Both the position numbers and the translations under genes were made by a program. The notes under the pieces were generated by a model. The model saw only the letters and a program-made list of their open reading frames with translations. It searched no databases and had not been told where the DNA came from. A DNA stretch of 64,000 nucleotides from JANNUT01 sp046331425 (GTDB taxonomy: Bacteria; Acidobacteriota; Polarisedimenticolia; J045): assembly GCA_046331425.1 (NCBI GenBank), contig JAXLQU010000010.1:84404-148403 (forward strand), written 5' to 3'. Each line of letters starts with the position of its first letter. The stretch's first letter is position 1. Positions 9,033 to 16,545 of this stretch are shown piece after piece.

Positions 9033-9961
9033 TGAGTTCAGTGGTTCAGTTCGAGAAACTCGAGGTTCGCTTTGGCAAGCGCCGCATCCTGAATGGAATC
9101 AGCGCCGCTCTGAAGGGCAAGTCGATCGGCTTGCTGGGACCCAATGGTGCCGGCAAGACCACGTTGCTCCACACGCTCTTGGGGTTTCACAAACCCTGGA
9201 GTGGAACCGTTACGTTGTTTGGAAAGTCGATCCACGAGGCGCCGCGCGAGATGCGGCGCCTCGTTGGCTACATGCCCGAGAACGACGCCTTCATCGCCGG
9301 GATGTCGGCCGTGCGCTTCCTCCGACTGATGGGTGAGTTGTCCGGCCTCCCCGCCAAGCATGCGCTCGAGCGTGCGCACGAAACGCTGTTCTACGTGGGC
9401 CTGGGTGAGGCGCGATATCGCAATCTGGAAACCTACTCGCTGGGAATGAAGCAGATGGCCAAGTTGGCCCAGGCGATCATCCACGGTCCAAAACTCTTGA
9501 TACTCGATGAGCCGACAAACGGGCTCGATCCTCCGCATCGCGCGCGGATGATCGAGTTGATCCGCGAAATTCGCGAGCAGGGAGACATGACGCTGATCCT
9601 TTCGTCGCATCTGCTTCGCGATGTCGAGGAGTGCTGTGAAGAGGTGTTGGTGCTCAAGGAGGGCGACGTCGTAGCGCATTCCGACCTTGCCGCCGAGCGA
9701 AACGCCAATCGACGGCTGCTCGAACTGGAAACCGTGGGCGACAACGCCGGCTTCGCGGCCGCGCTTACCGCTCTCGGTTGCACGCTGGCAACTTCGGGCA
9801 AGAGAGGCATGAAAGTCGTGCTCCCAGAGCGCATCGAGATTCGCGACCTTTATCAGGCTGCCGCCGCACGGGATGTTCAGATCCGGCGACTCGCGCCCAA
9901 GGAGACCTCGCTCGAGGAGATCTTCCTCAAGGCGATGGGAGAGACCCATGGCAGTCTATGA
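9032..9961 (+). CDS. ABC transporter ATP-binding protein (first pair)
   Basis: 309 aa. Walker A GPNGAGKTTLL near residue 36, signature YSLGMKQMAKLAQ near 135, Walker B LLILDEPTNGLDP near 155, switch His in LSSHLL. A C-terminal extension of about 90 residues ends in ETSLEEIFLKAMGE, typical of ABC-2 exporter ATPases. ATG 9032 gives a TGATG overlap with the stop of the anti-sigma gene; GTG 9029 is the alternative. It overlaps the permease gene by 14 bases. Confidence 0.9.
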   Translation: MSSVVQFEKLEVRFGKRRILNGISAALKGKSIGLLGPNGAGKTTLLHTLLGFHKPWSGTVTLFGKSIHEAPREMRRLVGYMPENDAFIAGMSAVRFLRLMGELSGLPAKHALERAHETLFYVGLGEARYRNLETYSLGMKQMAKLAQAIIHGPKLLILDEPTNGLDPPHRARMIELIREIREQGDMTLILSSHLLRDVEECCEEVLVLKEGDVVAHSDLAAERNANRRLLELETVGDNAGFAAALTALGCTLATSGKRGMKVVLPERIEIRDLYQAAAARDVQIRRLAPKETSLEEIFLKAMGETHGSL

Positions 9962-10829
9962 GCGCCGTTATCGTGCCTACGACGGCCCGGAGACGGCGAC
10001 CTGGTCGCGATTCCTGATTCCGACACGCTATGCCTTTCAACGGCTGTTTGAATCCAAAGGCTTGCTGTTCTTCTTGGTGCTCTGCTCTTTCTTTCCGGTG
10101 GGTTGCACGTTCTACGTCTACATCGTGAACAACCTCTCGAGGTTGGCGGCGTTGGGAATCGAGATCACGGGCAGCAACACGACGATCGGCCCGAATTTCT
10201 TCCTCGTTTTTTTCGAGGTTCAAGCCACGGTGCTTGGAATGGTGCTGACACTCATCGTCGGGCCAGGTGTGGTGAGTCCGGATTTGGCCAACAACGGCTT
10301 GCCGCTCTACTTGGTGCGCCCGTTCAGCAAATGGGAGTACGCACTCGGGAAGCTGCTTGTCTTGGTATCGATGCTATCCCTGATTACCTGGCTGCCGGCG
10401 TTGCTGTTGTTCGGTATGCAGGTGATGCTCGCCGGCGGGACGTGGCTGTGGGACAACCTCGGGCTGCTCGCTGGAATCGTGACGATTGGCCTGATCCAGT
10501 GTGTGATCTACGCGCTGGTCGCCACCGCGGTCTCAGCCACTGTCAAGTGGCGCCCCGTCGCTGCGGCTTTGCTGTTCGCGATCTTCGCGATGGGGAGTGC
10601 CCTCGGCTTGGCGATGAGCGGAATTCTCGGGAGTCCCTACGGCTCACTGCTCGATGTGCAGCACGTTCTTCGGACCCTGCGACGCGCGGCGTTCGGAGGT
10701 GATTTGCCGATCAACGCGGAACAGGGAGTGATCCCGGTGCCCGCCTGCGTCGTCATGCTCGCGATCGTGACGCTGCTCTGCCTATGGCAACTCTCGCGTC
10801 GTCTCAAGGCCTATGAGGTGGTGCGATGA
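9948..10829 (+). CDS. ABC-2-type permease (first pair)
   Basis: 293 aa from ATG 9948 (MAVYERRYRAYDG), preferred over a longer reading that runs back through the ATPase gene. Six or so hydrophobic helices are visible, among them LLFFLVLCSFFPVGCTFYVY, VLGMVLTLIVGPGVV, LLVLVSMLSLITWLPALLLF and IVTIGLIQCVIYALVATAVS. The LYLVRPFSKWEYALGK loop is typical of ABC-2 permeases. The stop overlaps the next ATPase by ATGA. Substrate unknown. Confidence 0.87.
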   Translation: MAVYERRYRAYDGPETATWSRFLIPTRYAFQRLFESKGLLFFLVLCSFFPVGCTFYVYIVNNLSRLAALGIEITGSNTTIGPNFFLVFFEVQATVLGMVLTLIVGPGVVSPDLANNGLPLYLVRPFSKWEYALGKLLVLVSMLSLITWLPALLLFGMQVMLAGGTWLWDNLGLLAGIVTIGLIQCVIYALVATAVSATVKWRPVAAALLFAIFAMGSALGLAMSGILGSPYGSLLDVQHVLRTLRRAAFGGDLPINAEQGVIPVPACVVMLAIVTLLCLWQLSRRLKAYEVVR

Positions 10830-11779
10830 CCACCGGCTCGACGACGATCATTTTCGACAACGTCTCGAAGTTCTACGGCGAGACGTTGGGTGTGAATCGA
10901 GTCAAGCTCGCGCTACCGCCGGGGATCACAAGTTTGGTCGGCCCGAATGGCTCCGGCAAAAGCACGTTGATGAATCTGATGACGGGCCTTTTGTTCCCCA
11001 CCGAAGGCTCGATCCTGGTACGCGGTACATCGCCGTTGAAACCGGAGTCGTTGTTTCGGCAACTCGGGTACTGCACCCAGTACGACAGTTTTCCGCCGGG
11101 GATCACCGGCTGGCGCTATGTCTTCGGCTTGATGCTGCTCCACGGCCATGGCGATGCGTGGGCGCGCGAACGGGCCGAGGCGGCGATCGAACTCGTCGGC
11201 CTCACCAAGGACTGCCGCCGACGGATCGGCGCCTACAGCAAGGGAATGCGTCAGCGAATCAAACTCGCCGGCGCCATCGCCCACGACCCGGCGGTGCTGA
11301 TCCTCGACGAGCCGCTCAACGGCCTCGATCCGATGGCGCGCTCCGAGATCATCGGGTTGATGCGGAAACTCGCTGGCGAGGGCAAACACATCATTCTCTC
11401 GAGCCACATCCTGCACGAGGTCGACATCGTCTCGGATCAGGTCGTGATGCTCAACGAAGGGTACGTCGTCGCCGAGGGTGAAATTCGAACTGTTCGTCAA
11501 GAGGTAAAGGCGGTGCCGCTACAGGTTACGGTACGGTGCGACCGGCCATCGGAACTCGCCTCGATGATGATTCAGAGCGATAGCATCGTAGAGGTCCGCA
11601 TGCATCCAGACCGACGCGGCTTGCTGGTACGGACGGAGGATGCCGATCGGTTCTACCTCGCGCTCAACAAAGCTGTGGTCGACCACAACGTAACGGTTGA
11701 GTCGATCAGCCCGGCCGATGACGACGTGCAGTCGGTCTATCAGTACCTGATCAACGACAATCGCGGAGCGAACCAGTGA
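10826..11779 (+). CDS. ABC transporter ATP-binding protein (second pair)
   Basis: 317 aa. Walker A GPNGSGKSTLM near residue 39, signature YSKGMRQRIKLAGAI near 143, Walker B VLILDEPLNGLDP near 160 and LSSHIL with the switch His. A C-terminal domain of about 100 residues follows. It differs enough from the preceding ATPase to be an old duplication, not a recent copy. Coupled to both neighbours by four-base overlaps. The tandem ATPase-permease-ATPase-permease order suggests one heteromeric exporter or two exporters under the same sigma factor. Confidence 0.9.
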   Translation: MTTGSTTIIFDNVSKFYGETLGVNRVKLALPPGITSLVGPNGSGKSTLMNLMTGLLFPTEGSILVRGTSPLKPESLFRQLGYCTQYDSFPPGITGWRYVFGLMLLHGHGDAWARERAEAAIELVGLTKDCRRRIGAYSKGMRQRIKLAGAIAHDPAVLILDEPLNGLDPMARSEIIGLMRKLAGEGKHIILSSHILHEVDIVSDQVVMLNEGYVVAEGEIRTVRQEVKAVPLQVTVRCDRPSELASMMIQSDSIVEVRMHPDRRGLLVRTEDADRFYLALNKAVVDHNVTVESISPADDDVQSVYQYLINDNRGANQ

Positions 11780-12597
11780 GCAGCAGCGGCGAAACACCCT
11801 GGGGCTTGTGGGGTCGGCAAGTCTTCGCAGTATTGCGGCTCGAGATCCTGCGCGCGTTTCTCGGGAAGCGCGCGATTCTGCTGTACCTGCTGGCGGGCGT
11901 GGGGTTGGTTCCCTTCGTGGTGAGGCTGATCGCGGTAACGCTGAATCTCGATGATCTCGGTACGTTGACCAACTCGATTCAGGCCTACGCCGTGATCTGG
12001 AACGTTCTCATACTCCGCATCTCGCTCTATCTGGGCTCTGTCTGGGTCTTCATGAACCTCATACGGGGCGATATTCTCGATCGCACGCTGCATCTGTACT
12101 TTCTGGCCCCTGTGCGACGCGACGTGCTCTTAGCCGCCAAGTTTGTCGCGGGACTGGCAGTCACGGTTCCGACCTTCTGTGCAGTGACCGTAGTGACGCA
12201 CGTGCTGACCTACTCCCTGCACGGCGAGATCCTCTCGACTGTGCTGCTTGGACACCTCAGTGCCTATCTGGCTGCAACGGCGATGGCGTGCCTGGGGTAT
12301 GGCGCGTTGTTCCTGCTGATTGGGATGCTGGTTCGAAACCCGATCATCCCAGCGTTGGCCGTCGCCGGATGGGAGTTCCTCAACCCGTTCCTGCCTGCCC
12401 TACTGAAGAAGTTCAGCGTCGTCCACTACGTCACGTCGCTCACGCCGGTAAAGCCGCCGGAAGGCGCGCTGGCGATCCTGGCCAATCCCACGCCCTGGTA
12501 CTTCTCTCTGCCTGGGCTGCTGCTATTCACCGCGTTGGTGCTGTGGGTCGGATCCCGACGGGTGAAGCGACTCGAGATCAGTTACGGCGGGGATTGA
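11776..12597 (+). CDS. ABC-2-type permease (second pair)
   Basis: 273 aa from GTG 11776, which overlaps the upstream stop by GTGA. Helices include AILLYLLAGVGLVPFVVRLI, LVLWVGSR near the C-terminus and a central VLLGHLSAYLAATAMACLGYG segment. The LYFLAPVRRDVLLAAKFVAG loop is the same permease signature as in the first pair. It is the last gene of the sigma/anti-sigma/ABC operon and converges on the TSP3 gene with only seven bases between the two stops. Confidence 0.86.
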   Translation: MSSSGETPWGLWGRQVFAVLRLEILRAFLGKRAILLYLLAGVGLVPFVVRLIAVTLNLDDLGTLTNSIQAYAVIWNVLILRISLYLGSVWVFMNLIRGDILDRTLHLYFLAPVRRDVLLAAKFVAGLAVTVPTFCAVTVVTHVLTYSLHGEILSTVLLGHLSAYLAATAMACLGYGALFLLIGMLVRNPIIPALAVAGWEFLNPFLPALLKKFSVVHYVTSLTPVKPPEGALAILANPTPWYFSLPGLLLFTALVLWVGSRRVKRLEISYGGD

Positions 12598-12604
12598 CAG
12601 CCAC

Positions 12605-15600
12605 TCAAGGGCAAACTCCGGCAGTGCGTGGCGTGCCAGCCGAGTCCGTTCCGAGGTTCTCTCCGCAGGCGTTTCTGGCACGAACCAGATAGGCAAGCGC
12701 TTCGCCTGGGTTCGGGAGCGCTTCGTCGATGGCGCTCTGTTGGATCACCCCTCGAACGACACACTGCGGGTTAGCAAAACTGATCGGGTTCGAGCTGCGC
12801 AACAGGTCGAAGCGCAAACCGGGGCCACCAGGCAGTTGTGGCGTCGCCCAGGTCAGAGTGTTCCCCACCACAACGAGAGTGTGAGCCGGGTATGGAGTGG
12901 CGAATGCGTCCCGATCGTCTGGTGCGCAATCGTCGAGGTTGAGTGCTCCGTCACCATCCCGATCGGCATCGCACGCGTCACCGGCACCGTCCAGATCAAG
13001 GTCGGCCTGCGATGGGTTCGAGATTAACGGGCAGTTGTCCAGATCGCCGCAGATGCCATCCGCGTCGACGTCGTTCTGCGGGTCGTTGGGGCACACGTCG
13101 CACGCATCCCCTAGCGCATCGCCATCGGTGTTCGCTTGGGAGGCATTCGAGGTCGAGGGGCAGTTGTCGAGGTCGCCGCAGATGCCGTCGGCGTCGATGT
13201 CGTTCTGCGCGTCGTTCGGGCACACGTCGCACGCGTCGCCGAGCGCATCGCCATCAGCGTTCGCTTGGGAGACATTCGAGATCGCCGGGCAGTTATCGAT
13301 GCTGTTGCAAACACCATCGCTATCCGGGTCATTGAGCGTGTCACTGGGACACGCATCGCAAGCATCGCCAAACGCGTCACCATCAGTGTTCGCCTGCGAG
13401 GCGTTCGAGATTAGCGGGCAGTTGTCGAGGTCGCCGCAGATGCCATCCGCGTCGATGTCGTTCTGCGCGTCGTTCGGGCACGCATCGCACGCATCCCCGA
13501 GCGCATCGCCATCAGCGTTCGCCTGCGAGGCGTTCGAGATTAGCGGGCAGTTGTCGAGGTCGCCGCAGATGCCATCCGCGTCGACGTCGTTATGCGCGTC
13601 GTTCGGGCACACGTCGCACGCATCCCCGAGCGCATCGCCATCAGCGTTCGCTTGAGAGGCATTCGAGATCGTCGGGCAGTTATCGACGCTGTTGCAAACA
13701 CCATCGCTATCCGGGTCATTGAGCGCGTCGTTGGGGCACACGTCGCACGCATCCCCTAGCGCATCGCCATCAGCGTTCGCTTGGGAGGCATTCGAGATCG
13801 CCGGGCAGTTGTCGCTGCTGTTGCAGACGGCGTCCTGGTCGGGATCGTTGAGTGGATCGGTAGGACACACATCGCAGACGTTGCCCACGCCATCGTGGTC
13901 ATCATCGCGCTGCGGCGGATTGCTGATCAACGGGCAGTTGTCGCTGCTGTTGCAGACACCGTCGCCGTCCGGATCGTTGAGCGCGTCGTTGGGGCAAACA
14001 TCACAAACATTGCCGATTCCATCGAAATCGGAATCTGTCTGATTGGGGTTTGAGATCGCCGGGCAGTTGTCGGACAGACTGCACACGCCGTCGTTGTCCA
14101 GGTCGTTCCCAGGATCATGGGGGCAAGGGTCGCACGCATCCCCGACACCATCGAGGTCCTGATCTTGTTGCAGCGGGTTTGCCACGGTCGGGCAGTTGTC
14201 GACACCTGCGCACAGGCCATCCCCATCGCCGTCATTCGCGGCATCTGAGGGGCAAAGGTCGCAGAGATCACCCGTCCCATCCGCGTCGATGTCCGATTGG
14301 TCCGGGTTGTAGATCAGTGGGCAGTTGTCGGTGCAATTCGCGCGGCCGTCAGCGTCGCCGTCCGGATCCAGCTCATCGATCGAGCCATCGCAATCGTCAT
14401 CCAGGTCGTTGCACGAAATCTCGGTTGGCCTGCACGGGTCGGGGTTGTCTTCCCTGACGCAGATCGTCGCCGTTGGCTCCAACGCCGCTGCCTTACGCAC
14501 CAACACCCAATCGACATCGAAGTGATTCGTCTCGCCGGCCGCGGCGAAACTGAACAGCCACGCACCAAGCGCCGTGGTTGGCCGAGCATCGAAGACCTCG
14601 AGCGCTGTTTGATCGATCGAGTAGCGGACTCGGTCGGTAAACCAACGAACGCTTTCGCGGTGCCAGAGTTGGTCGACCGATCGGCCCATGCTTCGCCAAT
14701 TCGACTGCCCAGCACCTCCCGCCGTGTTGTTGGCCACAAAGTTGGGACTATTGAAGTCAGCCTGACGCAGCATGTTCTGGCGCGACGAGTCGGAGAATCC
14801 TAGTTCCCCCGCGTGGCGGGAGTCTCCCGCTGCGTCGCGATGACGGGCGCGGGCCTCGAGCGCATAGCCGGCGCCAAAGGTGGGAGTGGTCACCAGGTAC
14901 ACATTCCCTTGCGAGGTAAGTGAGCTGACGGTCAGGGTCAGCACTCCGCCGGAAACGGAAGCGGTCCCGCCAGCCCCGAAATCGAACTCCGTCCAGCGCG
15001 ATGACTCGACAGCGGTCCCATCGAACCCGTCGTATAACTCGAACGTCGTGAGCGGATTGCCGCTCGCGCTCGCGAGTGAATTGCCGCTGTAGAGAAACAC
15101 GAGGCTATCGCCCGAACCTGGGATCACAGGGAGCTTGATCCAGATCGTCGCTGTTTGGCCGATCTTGTCCCACGACTCGATGAAGTGCGGGAGCAGACTC
15201 ATACCGTTCGAATCAGTGACTCGTAGATCGCTCCCATCGATTTCGGCCTTGCTGAAATCGAAATTGGCGCTGGTCAAATCGATGCGCGTTTGGAAATTGC
15301 TGAGCGCGCTTGGATTGGGGTTGTGGAGCGTGACCGGAAAACGATACAGCCAACCTAGGTCGAACCAAGATGACGCCGGTGATGGGTGACAGTCGCTATC
15401 GCAGAGGTCGATGGCACCGTCACCATCGTTGTCGGTGCCATCGCTACAGCTTTCGACGTCACACGCATCGCCGATATTGTCGGCGTCCAGATCGGATTGT
15501 GATGGGTTTGCGATGGTCGGGCAGTTGTCGACGGCATCGTCGACCCCGTCACCGTCAAGATCCCCAGCGCGTGCGCTTGCAGACGCCAGCGCCACGAGCA

Positions 15601-15637
15601 CTAAAGCAGCAGCGATGAGTCCTGCGCTTTTGTACAT
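12605..15637 (-). CDS. Secreted DUF2341/thrombospondin type-3 repeat protein
   Basis: 1010 aa from ATG 15637, which opens a good signal peptide (LIAAALVLVALASASARA) and follows AAGGGG; a longer reading only adds 13 residues. One TSP3 unit follows the signal. Then come a DUF2341-like beta domain (about residues 93-190, starting LGWLYRFPVTLHN), a second beta-sandwich-like stretch to about 370, and some 13 DxDxDGxxDxxDNCP calcium-binding repeats to about 910. The last about 90 residues form a module shared with two other secreted proteins in this window (LTWATPQL...YLVRARNACGENLG...VC). The repeats are nearly identical at DNA level. Probably surface-exposed or outer-membrane associated and calcium-stabilised; function unknown. 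Confidence 0.85.
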   Translation of the reverse strand: MYKSAGLIAAALVLVALASASARAGDLDGDGVDDAVDNCPTIANPSQSDLDADNIGDACDVESCSDGTDNDGDGAIDLCDSDCHPSPASSWFDLGWLYRFPVTLHNPNPSALSNFQTRIDLTSANFDFSKAEIDGSDLRVTDSNGMSLLPHFIESWDKIGQTATIWIKLPVIPGSGDSLVFLYSGNSLASASGNPLTTFELYDGFDGTAVESSRWTEFDFGAGGTASVSGGVLTLTVSSLTSQGNVYLVTTPTFGAGYALEARARHRDAAGDSRHAGELGFSDSSRQNMLRQADFNSPNFVANNTAGGAGQSNWRSMGRSVDQLWHRESVRWFTDRVRYSIDQTALEVFDARPTTALGAWLFSFAAAGETNHFDVDWVLVRKAAALEPTATICVREDNPDPCRPTEISCNDLDDDCDGSIDELDPDGDADGRANCTDNCPLIYNPDQSDIDADGTGDLCDLCPSDAANDGDGDGLCAGVDNCPTVANPLQQDQDLDGVGDACDPCPHDPGNDLDNDGVCSLSDNCPAISNPNQTDSDFDGIGNVCDVCPNDALNDPDGDGVCNSSDNCPLISNPPQRDDDHDGVGNVCDVCPTDPLNDPDQDAVCNSSDNCPAISNASQANADGDALGDACDVCPNDALNDPDSDGVCNSVDNCPTISNASQANADGDALGDACDVCPNDAHNDVDADGICGDLDNCPLISNASQANADGDALGDACDACPNDAQNDIDADGICGDLDNCPLISNASQANTDGDAFGDACDACPSDTLNDPDSDGVCNSIDNCPAISNVSQANADGDALGDACDVCPNDAQNDIDADGICGDLDNCPSTSNASQANTDGDALGDACDVCPNDPQNDVDADGICGDLDNCPLISNPSQADLDLDGAGDACDADRDGDGALNLDDCAPDDRDAFATPYPAHTLVVVGNTLTWATPQLPGGPGLRFDLLRSSNPISFANPQCVVRGVIQQSAIDEALPNPGEALAYLVRARNACGENLGTDSAGTPRTAGVCP
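13029..14324 (-). repeat. 129-bp tandem repeat encoding TSP3 units
   Basis: The string gggcag (complement of the DNCP codons) occurs at 13029, 13158, 13287, 13416, 13545, 13674, 13803, 13932, 14061, 14190 and 14319, exactly every 129 bases. Each unit encodes 43 residues. Units between about 13029 and 13800 are most alike, including identical runs of wobble bases, which points to recent duplication or gene conversion. Units toward 14300 are more diverged. Confidence 0.93.
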
Positions 15638-15819
15638 CCCCACCCCTTCGCTACGAGCACTTCCGCAGCGTTCCACCCTGCCGTTTCCCGCACCCCGTTT
15701 GCACGCGATTCGACAGTTTTCCCAGACCAGCCGGGCTGGTTATCCTCCCAACACGCTTCTGCGTCAAGCGGATTTGCGTCTTTTCGAGACGTGATCCTTC
15801 ATGCGGGACAGTTGCCGAT

Positions 15820-16338
15820 CTAGCGGGCGAGTGGCTCCCCCAGGAAGACGCACTCCAGGTCGCGGAGATTGTGTTCGTAAACAACCTGAAAACGAGATTG
15901 CACACGTTTGCGCCACCAGCCGATCGGCATCTGGAGCAGATGCGCATTCCGCCCGTCCGGCAGATGGTGGATCGCTGGGCGCGTGGCGATCACCAACAAA
16001 GCTACACGCCGCGTTACCCGGCGGATGTCGTCGAGAACCGCTTCAAGGCAGTCCGGCTCGATGTGCTCCAGGACGTCGGTGCAGACAACGATGTCGGCCG
16101 GGGGCGGCGTTGCGCTGAGCTCGACGATTCCTGGATCGTAGCCGCGCACGCCGCCACCCAAAGCGGCATTGAGCGATTGCTTACCGCAGCCGTAATCGAG
16201 GAGATCCTTCGACGCGTAGTTCTTGATCAGCGTCTGCACGACACCAACCCACTTGTGCCCCGTGGTGCCCCACTGCGGCTGCTCGCGGTGCAACTGTTGG
16301 TTCAGTTTCTGGTAGTCACTGCTGAAGAGCATCGACAT
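15820..16338 (-). CDS. Class I SAM-dependent methyltransferase
   Basis: 172 aa from ATG 16338, chosen because GGGAGG lies eight bases upstream; the longer reading from GTG 16419 has no such site. Motif I is LLDYGCGKQSLN near residue 45 and a second motif VCTDVLEHIEPDCLE lies near 85, both typical of Rossmann-fold methyltransferases that act on small molecules or sugars. The N-terminal SDYQKLNQQLH and GTTGHKWV segments are found in a subfamily often encoded in polysaccharide regions (family knowledge). Substrate unknown. A 207-bp gap separates it from the TPR gene. Confidence 0.82.
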   Translation of the reverse strand: MSMLFSSDYQKLNQQLHREQPQWGTTGHKWVGVVQTLIKNYASKDLLDYGCGKQSLNAALGGGVRGYDPGIVELSATPPPADIVVCTDVLEHIEPDCLEAVLDDIRRVTRRVALLVIATRPAIHHLPDGRNAHLLQMPIGWWRKRVQSRFQVVYEHNLRDLECVFLGEPLAR

Positions 16339-16545
16339 GTTCTGAGCCTCCCGTACCGTGCCGAACTTGGTGCCGGGATCACTCGGTTGCCACTGCTGAA
16401 GAGCGTACCGATTGGGCACAGCGACGGGATCGTGTCGCAGCGATTACTCGCGATTCGGCAAGTAGCACCCGTCGTGGTGTCGGTCCCGGTTGACGCTCAG
16501 CGATCCGAGCGCCAGATCGACTGCACACGAGCAGGCGCCTGTCGA

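Noticed and set aside
12900..14450. CRISPR array suggested by regular repeats
   Set aside because: The period is 129 bp, a multiple of three, with no unique spacers; the units encode TSP3 protein repeats in one open frame.
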